Positions 9,726-20,866 are shown, counted from the stretch's first letter. The stretch: DNA of 64,000 nucleotides from Aulostomus chinensis (GCA_037954235.1 JBBMOA010000017.1:1911001-1975000), one strand, 5' to 3'. Notes: generated by a model not told the origin, from the letters alone. Translations and numbers: made by a program.

Positions 9726-11662
9726 AGGTCTGAGTGGGCGATTCATCATCACTTCACTTCCTACCATTTATCAGTAAGTCGGTGGTTATGTTGTGGTTCA
9801 CATCGGTTCTTCCTTCATAGCTGAGAAACTCTCATCTGGGACTACATTCATAGAGAATTACTACTCACTGATTTGTTTGCTTTGTATTGACGATCAGTGT
9901 CAAGCTTGGAGAAGTTTTGGAAAATGAATAAAACCAGAAAGATTTGAGTCCTGAAATTGGCCCTCATACATCCTGGACACGAGACTGGACATGGTTGACC
10001 TATGACCTTTCACCACACAGCTGTCTTTATCTTGAATTTGTCTCTTGTCGGTGCTAATAAGACACAAGTCTTTTGATTTACCAGTTCCATGTTGATGCGT
10101 AGCTTCAGCTGTCAGTCTCAGCTACGCTAACCCAGCAACGGTTGTCAGCCAGAGAAACTGAAGAGCAGCTGTGGGGTAGAAACCTGGGTGTCACTGGTGT
10201 TTTGGTTTTCACGGTCAGTTTAAAAGTCAGAACCTGAAGAACTGACGTATCAGCGGCTGAGTCAAGTCAGGCTGTTTAGGAAACCCCAAAATGGAGACAA
10301 AACACAATAAAAAGGCAAAGGAAGTCATTTTGTCCAAAAAGGACTCCGACTCTTCTTATGAAGGTGACGCGATTTGGATTCCAGTGATTTACTTCACAAA
10401 CTTCAACTCTTCCTAAATGCGATGAATCGGCTCGTCTCCAGACGATGAGCATGGCTTCTTGGATGAGGGCGGTAACTCCGGGTCTGTGTGTGTTCCAGCT
10501 GTAAGGACGGAATCTTCAGGAAGTACCAGGGAGCCCGAACCAAAGATGACTTCCTCAGTTTCATCCACGAGCAGAAGTGGAAGGCGGTGGAGCCGGTGTC
10601 CTCGTGGTTCGGGCCGTCCTCCTTTCTGTGAGTGGTGATGACGGTGGTTCAGTGTGGTTACACGTTAGACTCAAATAGAAAAGCTAGTGTCGCCGTCCCG
10701 GGTGAGGCGTGTTTATCAGTCACCTGTCAAGTCGTAGTGATGTCACAGCTGGTTGAGTCCTTGTCCACTGACTTCCTGGTGTTTCCTTCTTGTTGTGCAG
10801 GATGAATTCGATGTCGGCTCTGTTCAAACTCTCCATGTTTATCCGGGTAAGTGCGGAGGCTCAGCACGTCTCCCTCTGCCGTCTGGTTGCTTGTCAGAAA
10901 GCCCTGGTCAGTGTGACGGCGTTGAAACTAACCGCTGCTGTGTTCTGCAGCGCTGCCACACCTACATGACGGAGCACCTGGGGATCCCTGTGTGGGGGTC
11001 CTACGTCATCTTTGGCTTGGTCACACTGTTCTCAGGTCTGGCACTAGGATTGGTGAGTAAACAGTTTACAGAGTTTTGTTCGTCTGCGGCGAGACCGCAG
11101 AGTTACGTTACTGGGTGTTTTCTGTCTCCGCAGATTCTGGTGTTCATCGCAGACTTTGTGTTTCCTTCACGTCGGTTTTCTTCTCCTGATTACTACCAGA
11201 GTGAGTTCCACCCTTGGCTCGGTACCTCGCCACCAGGTTCTTGGTGTGTTAGGGAATCTTTCTTTAAGAACGTACGCTGGCGGCGACACAGTTTCCATCT
11301 CGTAGTTCCCTGATCGTAGTGACATCACAGGTCTCTGGTCGCCGTGAGGCCGTAGCGAGCAGATCTCTGAGCTTCACCTCCTCTTATTAGAAGTTGGTTC
11401 ATGAGCTGATTCTCATTCTACTTGTGCAGAGAAACAAACGATGGAGCAAGCGAGGTTAATCCAGCAACAGGAAGAGGAGCACGAGGCCGACGCCGAGGAA
11501 GATGATGACGAGGAGGAGGAGGAGGACCAGGAGGATGTCTGGAGGAGGAGGAGAGGGTCCCCTGAGGGACGCCCAGAACCTAAGGGACAGGGCTTTTCTG
11601 ACGAAGCTCTGAGGAAGCGGGTGGTGGTCAGCCGTGAGGAGCAGGAGGAAGAGGACACTTAA
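8810..11662 (+). CDS. tmx1: Thioredoxin-related transmembrane protein 1 (8 exons, 313 aa)
   Basis: Exons: 8810-9012, 9335-9450, 9728-9773, 10499-10627, 10801-10846, 10951-11052, 11134-11200, 11430-11662. All introns are GT..AG and the joined frame is 942 nt with TAA at 11660-11662. The product is a single-pass ER membrane thiol-disulfide oxidoreductase of the PDI family. Visible features are a signal peptide with core WFVLGVWWTSLPVSA (about residues 29-43) and a thioredoxin domain with active site WCPAC at 72-76, the CPAC characteristic of TMX1. SLPTIYH with cis-Pro118 and EPVSSWFGP follow, then a membrane segment at about 197-219. A cytosolic tail has an acidic run at 251-272. The closest match from memory is human TMX1 (280 aa); the excess length lies in the N-terminus and acidic tail. 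The first ATG has an excellent context (A at -3, G at +4); Met14 (8849) is an alternative. Human TMX1 has palmitoylated cysteines just after the membrane segment; here those positions are Phe222 and Phe224. Confidence 0.95.
9698..9726 (+). repeat. (CT)n microsatellite acting as the exon-3 polypyrimidine tract
   Basis: About 28 bp of CT repeat runs directly into the AG acceptor of tmx1 exon 3 (exon begins 9728), so the microsatellite is the polypyrimidine tract of that splice site. Confidence 0.9.
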
Positions 11663-11837
11663 AGCCTCGGGGTGGAGCATCACATGACCCCTTCTCTTTA
11701 TGAGAGGAGCGCCGCACAGTGGGAGGAGTCCTGAGCAGCAACGTTTACAGCAGGGAGCTCAAAATGTCCCGACTCTTCCTTCTTCCTCCTCCTGCTTGCT
11801 CCCTCTCCTTTCCTTCCCCTTCCTCCCCGGTTTGCAG

Positions 11838-12294
11838 CGGGAGCGCTTTGACTCTCGCGTGGCTCTGAGCGGCGTCTCCACCCGGGACGCCTGGCTGAGG
11901 TACGCAGCACAGCCGGATGTTGCAATGTGGTTTGCTATGCATCTCTTTTTATTATCTGTATTACATGTTTAATCTGAGTTATTAGACCAGACACGCTTTT
12001 GGGGTTTATCTCTTATGTATACACACACACACACACACACACACGTGTACACATTCTGTATGAACAGGTGTAAGGCTGCAAAATTCCGGCCAAGTTTCCA
12101 TGAATGAGCGGGAGCCGCCTGGAGGTTCAGGGATCATGCTAACTGTGTTACTCATGCATGTCAACATTCACACACCTCCATCAGACTCCATCAGTTTGTG
12201 AGGGGAGTAGATGAAGACTTCGGTGAGCAAACAGCAGTCCAGGATCCGGGCCCGTGGACCAGGCCCGTGGACCTGCTCAATCCAGTCTGCAAGG
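11838..12294 (+). other. Two candidate coding exons of an unidentified gene
   Basis: Exon a is 11838-11899, after a long pyrimidine tract and TTTGCAG, with donor AG|GTACGC. Exon b is 12185-12294, after CTCCATCAG, with donor AAGG|GTACAG. Joined in phase they are open for about 57 codons with strong G/C at third positions, including RERFDSRVALSGVSTRDAWL, then LHQFVRGVDEDF and PWTRPVDLLNPVCK. I do not recognise this protein. No start exon and no unambiguous following exon was found. It could be a small neighbouring gene, an alternative 3' exon set of tmx1, or coincidence within the tmx1 3' UTR. Confidence 0.25.
12021..12044. repeat. (AC)n microsatellite
   Basis: 24 bp of pure AC repeat between the two candidate exons. 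Confidence 0.95.
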
Positions 12295-13042
12295 GTACAG
12301 CATGTTAGTGAATCCATGTGTGTGTGTGCTGGTGTGAAGGTTGGCTCCAGCAGAGGGCGTTGTTGACACCCAGACTGGCCTCAGGCCTTCCGTGCCCCCC
12401 CCTAGAGTGAGTGGTGGGACATCAAAGTACTCTGGATCCGCTTCACCCCTGCTGGACGCCTGTTGTAGTATTTGTTCGTTTACTTCCGTGGTATTTTGTT
12501 CAGTAACATCCGCCGACTACAGCAGACCTCACTGGACGGGAAGTTCAGTAACGTGGCGTCGGACGACCTGCGGGTGTGTCCGACGCCACTGACGCACGAA
12601 GATGCGGCCGTGTGCTTGTGAGCCGCTGAAAGAACGTAGAGGTGAAGACAGTCGGTAGGAATCTGCTGAGTTTGCAACTCTTCTGCAACAAAAAATTCAA
12701 ACCCTTTCAAATTTCCATTTTGTAACTTTTGTAACGCTCCACCTCCTCGCAACCCTCACACGGGCACAGCTTCACCTCCTCCGAGTGTGTGAGATGTGTG
12801 TGTGGCACAAACACTCGCGTGATAAACGGCGCTTGGGGCGGGAACCCTTCTGATGCTCGACCGGGGCTGCTCCTGCTTCTGCAGACGTTTTCCAGATGTT
12901 TTCCTCTGCAGATAAGCGGCGCCCTGCTTCCACTCAGACCTTGAGATGTTTTTTGTTTGGAGGCTTTACTTGTGCCTCTCTAATTCCCAGTGACTGTAAA
13001 ATCAAAATGTCCATCACTGGCACGCCTGCACTTTCATGCGTC

Positions 13043-13048
13043 AATAAA
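13043..13048 (+). terminator. Polyadenylation signal candidate (proximal)
   Basis: AATAAA followed within about 30-45 bp by a T/GT-rich element (CTGTCTGTCAGTGGTGTG), the usual arrangement of a cleavage site. Confidence 0.4.
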
Positions 13049-13388
13049 AACCTGAGTGTTAGTGAGCACATCCTGTCTGTCAGTGGTGTGAGAACAGAGA
13101 AGCGCCCTGGACCATCATGGTGAACTACAAACCCCCCAGACATGGCGGAGCCCCCCCACCACCCTGCGTGCGCCTGGCCGATGCGTCTCCCTGAGCTCCA
13201 GCTGGGCTCCAGCAGGTGTCGGCTGTTGTCTGATGATTCCCATCACTTTCTCCTTTGAACCTGTGTTTTCTTCCTCAGTCTAATCTCATTGGTTGATGGC
13301 TGTTGTTTTTGCTTCCATTATTTATGGCTTGTAGCGTTCGCTCTAGGCTCCACGCCGCCGAGCTACGTACCCTTTGGACTTTTGTTGC

Positions 13389-13394
13389 AATAAA
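13389..13394 (+). terminator. Polyadenylation signal candidate (distal)
   Basis: AATAAA with T-rich sequence downstream (CTTACTTTGACTTTTACTG). The plausible end of the tmx1 transcript or of a small gene following it. Confidence 0.45.
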
Positions 13395-14230
13395 CTGTAA
13401 ACTCTTACTTTGACTTTTACTGTCGCTGCCAAGTGATTCCAGCACGAACGCTCAAGAGTTCAGGGTTCATAAAGTCACTGAAAACCTGGAAACGTCATGG
13501 AATTTGAAAATGTAGTTTCCAGACATGGAAAGTTGTTTTTTTAAATAAATAGTTGGGAATGCTTCTGGATGCCTGAGTGGGAGCTCCAGGGAAGTGGACA
13601 GCGTCGTGTGGACCAAGCTGATGTACGTTAATGAACGTTTGTGTTGCATCAAACCACGTCGCACAAGCTTGATGTGAGTCTTCTCACATCCGTGTCAGTT
13701 CGTTTCTCGTGTGTGAAAGACGGCCAGCAGCTTAAGGTCGAAGATGGTCGTCAGAGGCATGAAAACTGAGGCAGCCCAGCTGGAGCGAAGCTAAGAGTTA
13801 AGATGCTGAAAACAGCTGCTGGAACATCTGGAAAAACTAAACCTGTCTAGAAATACACACCGATGTAGTACACCAGCAATCCAAGTACTTGGTCTACATG
13901 TCCAGCAGGTTCCGGTAAGTTCTGGTGATGTCATTTGGTAAGAAATGGAGGAAAAAAACAGTTTTAAATTGGTATCAGTTTTGCTTCATTAAGAAGAATT
14001 AATCAAAGCACGTGAAAACAACAGGAGCTGAACTTGTCAGCCTATGAAGTCGACAAACAAAACGTGGATCACTTCCAACGTTCAAGTGCAACACATCTGC
14101 GTGCTCAAACGCTCCCCTTCACCCTCGCTCACACCGTCAGAGAATGACTGGCGCCAGTAGGTGTCGCTGTTGCTCTGGTGGTACATCGTCATCTTCCAGC
14201 TCCCTCAGGATCTGCTGTTACGCTCCACTT

Positions 14231-14248
14231 GGGGGGGGGGGGGGGGGG
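14231..14248. repeat. G homopolymer (18)
   Basis: Eighteen consecutive G read directly. Confidence 0.95.
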
Positions 14249-14304
14249 CAGTGTGACAGGAAGTTGTACAGCACTGCTCTGAGGCTGCAACTCTCACGTT
14301 AGCA

Positions 14305-14331
14305 ACACACACACACACACACACACACACA
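14305..14331. repeat. (AC)n microsatellite
   Basis: About 27 bp of AC repeat. Confidence 0.95.
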
Positions 14332-16034
14332 GAGGGTGTGACTCTGGAGAGGAGCTTCAGGTGTTCTGTGTAGCTGATCTCTGCGGGAGAACTCCCCTGC
14401 TGCAGAACAGTACTGCGTCCACGTCAGCAACAGAGTACAAGTACTTTGAAGGTGTACTGTAACTCATGAGCATCTGTCTGCAGGTCCGAACAGGGACGTG
14501 CAGTATTTAGCTTTTTGGACATTTACTTTCACCCCCTAGATTTGAACGAAGTATCAGAAGTATTTTCTACTTCTTCCACTCAAAGCAGACTGAAGTGTTG
14601 ACGATTCAGTGGTCCAGCTTTGTGGCTGTGAGCAGTAAACTCTGATGAGAACCTTCATCCCAGTCACTCAGTGACAAAGAAACTATATTTTACATGCAGG
14701 TGCGGAGGCGGTCTGGTCCACAGGTAGGCTCTCGTCACCCTCCTGCTGATGGGTGCTGCTGACCTGGCTGGGATTCACGGGCTGTGCACAGATTCCCAGG
14801 CTGGACCAGCAGCCTTTTGTTGCGCTGCCGTCTGCTAAAGTGAACACAGATGGCGGCGCTGCTGGTGTAGCAGTTTCTGTTCCCCTTCACTTCACCCGCT
14901 CTGCTCCGTATGCTTTCCTATTGTCCTAGTTTCCAGTTTGCCAACAAAAAAGTTCTCAAGTGCCAAGTGAGCAACATTGGACAGAAGCTGCAACAACACA
15001 GCAGCGCCTGAGAGGCTTCGTCGACCTGAGAACAAGCCCTGAGCGGCGCTTCTCCTTCCCGCTGCACCGTTAACTCTGGGCCGTGGGCAGGTTGTCCTCC
15101 TGGCCGGTGTTGGTGTGTGCTCCTCCTGGTTTACCTGCTCTCACCTCACGTCCTTCCTGCGCTGCTGTTCTGACTCCCAGCTCAGCTTGCTGCCTCCATC
15201 AGAGGCACTGATTTGAACAAACGTGTCCTCTGAATTATTCTTATTCCTACAGAAAAAATGGTATCCTTTTGAAAGCCATGACATCATCAGCAGCTCGCTG
15301 CGTAACTAACTGAAGATGTGAGCTGCGTGCTGGCCTGCGGGGACGTAGATGCTGAAGGTTGTTCCTGAAGCAGCCGTTTGATGGAGCGACGCCTGGAGCT
15401 CTCAGCCTGAACGTCCTCTCAATGCATCCGGTCTCATGTTGAGGGTTTTCAGAGCAGTTTCACAGGAACACAAAGCTTTGGGAAATACACTCAGAGACCT
15501 AAGAGAGCAGCTGACTGCTAATTAGCTAAGCACAGTGAATGATGGTGAATGGGAAGTGTTAGCACACCTCTGTCAAAGAGTTGTCTTCACAATGGCCGTT
15601 GTTACTTTTACATCTAAACAAACCAACAAAAACAAACCTGATCTGGTTGGTGACCTTTGACAGCGGTATGCTAACACTTCCTGCCCACTAGCTCATTGTG
15701 CTAACCAGGGGTTGGCAACCCGCGGCTCTTTCATCCTTACGTTGCGGCTCTGCGTGGCTTGGGAAAGTAAATTCTAAGTGTCCGTTGGAAGTGGATGTTA
15801 TTTGTCGTGTATCATGTCTTCTTATTAAGTCAAAGTTTTTAACTTCTTTCTTCAGTCCTTGTGCAATTTCGGTGATCAGCACTCGCCTTCTTCAGAGACG
15901 TGTCAGCAGGCAGATCTGAACGCTGCGGCTTCTCCAACGGTGCGGCTGGCGCGTGTCTGGGAGGCTGGTTATATTTCAAACAGACGTTACTGCCTACTGC
16001 TGTGTCACAGCAACTTGTAAAAACACTTCATTAG

Positions 16035-17209
16035 TAGGGCTGCAACTATTAGTCGACAAAAATCGATAATAGCAATGAATTCCATCGTCGACTGTTGTCG
16101 CCAGACGCGTTTCTCCAGCAGAGTGAGGCGTCTCTCTTGATTATCATCTCTGCCGAGAGTCGCGCATGCGCAGTAGCGTCTCTGTCTCTGAGCGGGAACA
16201 TAGAGAAATGGCGGCGTCAACATCAGGTCCCCGCACCAAAATTCTAAAGTTTGGGAGCATTTTAGCCTGGATACGGCGAATAAAAGGACTACTAGCTAAG
16301 GTTGCTAAGCAGACCTTGGTGTCATGGCGGTGACGCAGGAACATTTGAAGAAGCCGTCTGGCAGCTGAAGGAAGCGCAGTCTGACTCTCCAGGTGAGACT
16401 CAAGGGACATTCAAGCAGGACGGTTTTAGGACACATTGGACATTTTAGAAGCGTGTTTCCGCTACAAACATGTTAACTTGATTTTGATTTATTCTTTATT
16501 TTCTATGGCGTCATAAAGCCGTCAAAATCACGAGGGCGCGAATACAAACTAAAGGAGCACAGCATCAGGAATGGAGGGCATCAGAAACACTGAGAGGTCA
16601 AAATGATCTTGTGGCATTAAAGTTTTGTCTCAGCGTGTAAATGGTGACAGAGCAGTAGTGAGACGGTGGCGCTGCTCGCTCTCTCTTCTAACTTACACGC
16701 TCGCTTTGGACGTTTCCTCGCTCTCCATGTTTTTTCCTACCAGAAATACGTCACAGGGTAAGGCTCGACGAGACGATTGCCGATCGAAGTTCGTCGGCGG
16801 AATAAAAATAAATAATTGACTTATTACTTATACAAGATCGCGTGCACAGATACATTAAGCCGAACAGCCAGCGGGCTCGACTGTTTAGTACATGCATGAG
16901 AAACCGCTGTAATCTCCTACCTGTGTGTGTGTGTGTGTGTTATCTTATTACTGTTATTATTTAGGAGCACTGGGCCTAATTGGTTTTAGACAGGACATTT
17001 TTATTTAATTTCTTTTCGAATCCGCAGTGTTCAATAAAAGATTATTTTCATTGTACCCATCTTTCTTGTGATTATTATCATTTGCTACATAATTAAATCA
17101 ACTTCGTGCTAAATTTAAGAAAAAATTAATAATTATCCGATTAGTCGACTGATCGTTTCAATAGTCGGTGACTAGTCGACTGTTAAAATAGTGGTCAGTT
17201 GCAGCCCTA
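16035..17209. mobile_element. hAT-like DNA transposon nested in the outer element
   Basis: The terminal inverted repeats are TAGGGCTGCAAC at 16035-16046 and GTTGCAGCCCTA at 17198-17209. Subterminal TTAGTCGAC / GTCGACT motifs occur at both ends, a style common in vertebrate hAT elements. The interior carries a decayed BED zinc-finger fragment (16208-16353) and a splice-donor-like CCAG|GTGAGA at 16393, then mostly AT-rich non-coding sequence including a GT run at 16922-16940. The catalytic region is absent. No clear target duplication could be seen. It sits inside the outer element, so it inserted later. Confidence 0.7.
16208..16353 (+). pseudogene. Relic of hAT transposase BED zinc finger
   Basis: An ATG at 16208 opens MAASTSGPRTK, then the frame shifts by one base. 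In the shifted frame SKVWEHFSLDTANKRTT (from 16243) is the typical opening of a BED finger, and QEHLKK (16336-16353) matches its His-containing end. The Cys pair lies in a stretch with two in-frame TAA stops. The fragment is therefore broken by a frameshift and stops and cannot encode a functional transposase. Recognition rests on the S-VWEHF ... HLKK pattern known from ZBED/hAT proteins. Confidence 0.6.
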
Positions 17210-17703
17210 GTAATCAGGCACAGCCTCGTCCAGCGCTGTCAGCTTTGTTCATGGTCTTGCGCTGAGAGCTCACCGTTTATTTCTACACAGTCAACACGTT
17301 TCAAATGCTGTGAAAGTTTGTGTGTCTGACCGCGATGTGTCGTGTGATACAGGACAGTTTACACAGCAGGCACAGGTCCCCTACTGTTATTAGAAGTTAT
17401 GCTTAAATGCAACTTGTTTGTAGGAAATGTTAACAAATGGGAAGCTTCCCCAAACAGCATCTCCTTCCTGACCATCCCCTCGGTGCACGAACCCTTATGG
17501 TAATTAAACACTGAAACACCTGCCGCTTGTATATGCACACATTTGTTTTTTACCTCAACTTTGCTGGTGCGCCTTATAGTTCTGAAATTTCGAATATATT
17601 GTATTACTTTAAACATAGAAAGTGTTCGCGGCTCCCAGTGTTGTCTTTTCCGTTGAAACCGGGTCGAAATGGCTCTTTGAGTGTGAAAGGTTGCCGACCC
17701 GTG

Positions 17704-19550
17704 CTAAGCTAACTTGTGGTCGGAGCAGAGAGGAGCATCTGCCTTCATGTCTGCTCTGGAGAGGACGAACCATGAGTGCAAGTCCAGAAACGTTAGTTTG
17801 TTCTTTTAAAGCCAAAATGGTGCAAGAGAAGGAGAAACTCTGTCACTCCACTGTGTTGTCAAGGTCAGAAAGGTCAAAGGTTAACGCCTCTTCACTGAAG
17901 GGGCCCAGGAACATGCAGGTTTTCTCAAAGCCCTGAGAGGAAATCCCTGTTCGGCAGTCTGAAGGACTCATGGAGGACTTCTGGTGGCCCGAGCTTCCGT
18001 CTCTTTATCTGTTGTCATGACGAGAGGAAGTCCAGACTCCACCTGAGTCTCTCTCCCCCTCACTGGAGAGCGACCGACCACGAAGACAAGCAGCTTCAGG
18101 CTCTGAGTCCACACTCAGTTCCTTGGTTCTCAGACTCTCAGGTGATCGGTTCCTCACCTCAAATCCATTTCTTAACCATTTGGACGATTTTTACAAAGCC
18201 ATCAATCAAATGATCAATCACCTCAAGTTGATTGACAACCTTTCATTCCTGCCTCAGTGTTGAAGATGAGAATCAAGTGTGTCCCCGGTGTGCTGGACAA
18301 GCTAGAAGTGGTTCTGGATCCAGCTCGTCTCTGAATTGAAATCCTTGGGCCGGTGGCCAGGAGGTGTTTTTGCTCAAACCACAAAAATGCACGAGCCAAA
18401 CAAAGCAGCGTTATATGATCCTGCCTCTCTGGCGGGGCGACTGGACGCCAGCGAGGTGCGAGTCTTCAACAAGGCAGCACTTGTTCTCTGAGCGGCTGTG
18501 TCCCCTCGCTGTCCTCCATGTGGTGAGCCCATTAAAAGCCATAGAGAAGACGAGGAGGAGGAGGAGGTTCCTCAGCATCTGCAGTGATGATTTATTCATC
18601 AGTGCGAAGCGACGGAGGAGAACCACTGCTAGTTTTGATCTCTGCTGGCTGCCCCTCCTCTGACTCTCCTCTCACAGGAGTTGTGCAGCCGTGCGTCAGC
18701 TGACCTCCAGGACCCTGATAATTGGCCCCAACAAGCAAGAGCAGCTCGACGGCTTCACATCTGTATGGATGCATGTTTGTCTGTTTAGTTTCACATTTGT
18801 GTGAAAAGTTGTCAGAACTTTCATTTGATTTTTTTCATATACAATTTCTTCAAAATGAAGCAGAGAGCATTGCAGTTCCCAGAGTGGCCACTTGGTGCTG
18901 CCTCCAAAAGTGAGGCAGTCCTCACACAAGCCTGTTTTAAAACGCGTGAAAACGAGGGTTGCAAACATAACGGGTTCATTTTGACCAAAGAAGAAGAAGA
19001 CATTGATGCATTAGTGATGCTTTGCCCACGTGGGGCCGCAGCTGGGAGCTGTCAGCCGGGGAGGGCAGCAGGAGCCTCAGGCTCCTCTGGCTTTGTGAAC
19101 ACGACCAGAGGAAGAGGACGTCCATTGGACTCGCTGGCTGTTTTGCAAAACACATTAACAGGCAAGCAAAGTTGTTTAGCTCTGCTTTGACTTCCAGAAC
19201 GAGGTGGCCTGAGAGCTCTGCAGGGAACATTTGGCTCCTAGTTGGGCTGCTATGGTCATTTATTCCAACATTGACCACATTTGTTTGAATTGAAGTATAG
19301 TACAAGCTTGTCACGGCCAAAGCAAGGACATGTGATTCATGTAGATGAATTTATTAGAAAACATATCGTGAAATATAATCTTTAAATCAACTGAGAACCC
19401 TTGTTAACTCAAATCAGAGCAGCCGTCAATCACGTGACTCCTGTTTCTGCTATTCAGTGTCTAGTTTGACCTGGCGCTCCGTGAACGTCCACACACCAGG
19501 AAGAGCAGAGGTCCCTCACCGAGACTTCATGTGGGACCAAATGTGCTTGA
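17704..19550. other. Non-coding stretch
   Basis: Both strands show several short frames (for example near 18364-18663 and 18801-19190), without domain, paired splice sites or codon-bias contrast. A short GAGGAGGAGG run lies near 18550-18570. Nothing supportable. Confidence 0.5.
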
Positions 19551-20123
19551 CTGCGTCCGAACTGCCAAGTACCAACCTACGTCCTCCTGCTACAACCTAA
19601 AGACAGCGGCACCATTCAGACACCCTAGATTGGTGGTGAAGCACGACCTCTGCTGGCAGAGCACAGATACCGCAAATAGGTAGACAGGACCAACGAAAGC
19701 CCCACCTGCTGGCCTGGCTGCCGTACTGCACTCCACTCTGAGTGCACCCTTCATTCATTCTCTATTATGAAGCACATTAACGCACCTGTAAAGGTGTGTT
19801 CACACCGCGTCACGTTTGGTGTGAACACGCCTTTAGTCAACAACGACTATAAATGTTGGTGCTGCATCAGAATGGGAGACTGTTGGTGGCCCAAACTTGG
19901 CTTGAGGGTCCACAGGTTTTTAGGGGACAAAGAAGAAGTCCGCGGTGCATTGTGGGCCATAGGTTGCTCCGTAGGATGCACCTGAACCGACCTACAATGT
20001 GGGCGTGTTTAGGCTGGAGTTTAGGTTGAGAAGTAGGTCGCTACTGGTGCCAGTTGTGGTTTCAGACAGCCTCCGACCTGCTCTGAGACCTACCATCAGA
20101 CCTACTTGGCAATTCAGACGCAG
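19551..20123. mobile_element. MITE, probably hAT-derived (573 bp, 21-bp inverted termini)
   Basis: The left end CTGCGTCCGAACTGCCAAGTA (19551-19571) is the inverted complement of 20103-20123 with two mismatches. Flanking eight-base sequences gtgcttga (19543-19550) and gcgcttga (20123-20130) match at seven positions, as expected for an aged hAT target duplication. There is no coding capacity. Subterminal CCTAC/GTAGG motifs recur, another common trait of these elements. Confidence 0.7.
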
Positions 20124-20516
20124 CGCTTGACTTCTTCCTCTCCTGAGCCCCAGTTCCTAACACTGGGCTCATGACCCAGACTGAACCGGCCACACGGGGG
20201 CGCAGTCAACCGTTTGGCTTGACTCTTATCGATTTAAAGCTGAGAATGTCAGAGTCTGTTTGCTGAAAGGCTGTTTGGCTCTGCACCTCCAGGCCCCTGG
20301 TACCATAGAACTGAACGCAACACTTATTATGAAAATTGATACAAATTAGACTCATGATGATGTGATCCATACGTGAAGTATGAATGCAGTATGCAAATGT
20401 GTTATTTCTCAGTATTGGGATATTTGTGCTGCTTTGATTAAGTTGATAAAAAAAACAGAAGAGAAGACAAACATTTCAAAACAAATGTGAAAATTAGGCT
20501 GGATTGTTTTTATAGT
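20124..20516. other. Non-coding spacer
   Basis: No gene or repeat recognised. AT-rich toward the SINE that follows. Confidence 0.5.
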
Positions 20517-20866
20517 GGGCGGCCCGGTGGAGCAGTGGTCCTCCCTGTGGCCCCCCAGCAAGAAGGTTGTGGGTGGAGCCCCGGCTGCAGCACGGGGTCT
20601 TTCTGGGTGAGTCTCCATGTTCTCCCTGTTCCTGCTGGGTTCTCTCTGGTACTCCAGCTTCCTCCACAGTCCAAAGACATCAAGAGGGACCAGGTTAATC
20701 CAGACTCTAGATTGACCGTAGGCGTGGCTGGGAGAGCCAATGGTTGTCTGTCTCTATGTGTTGGCCCTGCCATGGACTGGTGACCTGTCCAGGGGGAAGG
20801 CTGCTGGGATAGGCTCCACCCCCACCACCCTGAACAGGAGAAGAGGGGGAACATGGAGGGATGGAT
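20517..20866 (+). mobile_element. SINE family A, copy 1
   Basis: It begins GGCGGCCCGGTGGAGCAGTGG, with an A-box-like TGGAGCAGTGG and a degenerate B-box region. The middle contains GTCCAAAGACATCAAGAGGG and ATGTGTTGGCCCTGCC, and the 3' end is GGAGGGATGGATG. The body resembles a widespread teleost tRNA-derived repeat ending in GGAT-type units. A 9-base direct repeat TGTTTTTAT flanks it (20505-20513 and 20866-20874), supporting retroposition. It shares with copy 3 a deletion after CCAGGGGGAA that copy 2 lacks. Long frames on both strands here are repeat artefacts shared by all copies. Confidence 0.85.

Larger units (their letters stand above)
11663..13415 (+). other. tmx1 3' region, possible 3' UTR or start of another unit
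   Basis: There is no AATAAA between the tmx1 stop and position 13043. Either tmx1 has a long 3' UTR (about 1.4-1.75 kb) or a second plus-strand unit lies here. The stretch includes a pyrimidine-rich tract (11775-11830), an (AC)n run (12021-12044), the candidate exons described separately and a GC-rich block near 12500-12620 with several competing open frames. Confidence 0.45.
13416..15705. other. Non-coding stretch
   Basis: No supportable exon. It holds an 18-base G homopolymer (14231-14248) and an (AC)n run (14305-14331). Around 14425-14590 the sequence has the TACAAGTACTTTG and AGTATTTTCTACTTCT flavour of a decayed teleost dispersed repeat, also glimpsed at 9476-9530 in a tmx1 intron. This last assignment is by resemblance only. 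Confidence 0.5.
15706..17703. mobile_element. hAT-like DNA transposon, non-autonomous, outer element
   Basis: The left end CAGGGGTTGGCAACC (15706-15720) and right end GGTTGCCGACCCGTG (17689-17703) are inverted repeats, 13 of 15 matching. Subterminal GGCTCTTT / AAAGAGCC motifs add a second inverted match. Eight bases flanking the left end (gtgctaac, 15698-15705) nearly match gtgctaag at 17701-17708, compatible with an 8-bp hAT target duplication, although the right copy overlaps the last three bases of the inverted repeat. No intact transposase is present. It is interrupted by a second element (16035-17209). Confidence 0.65.
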
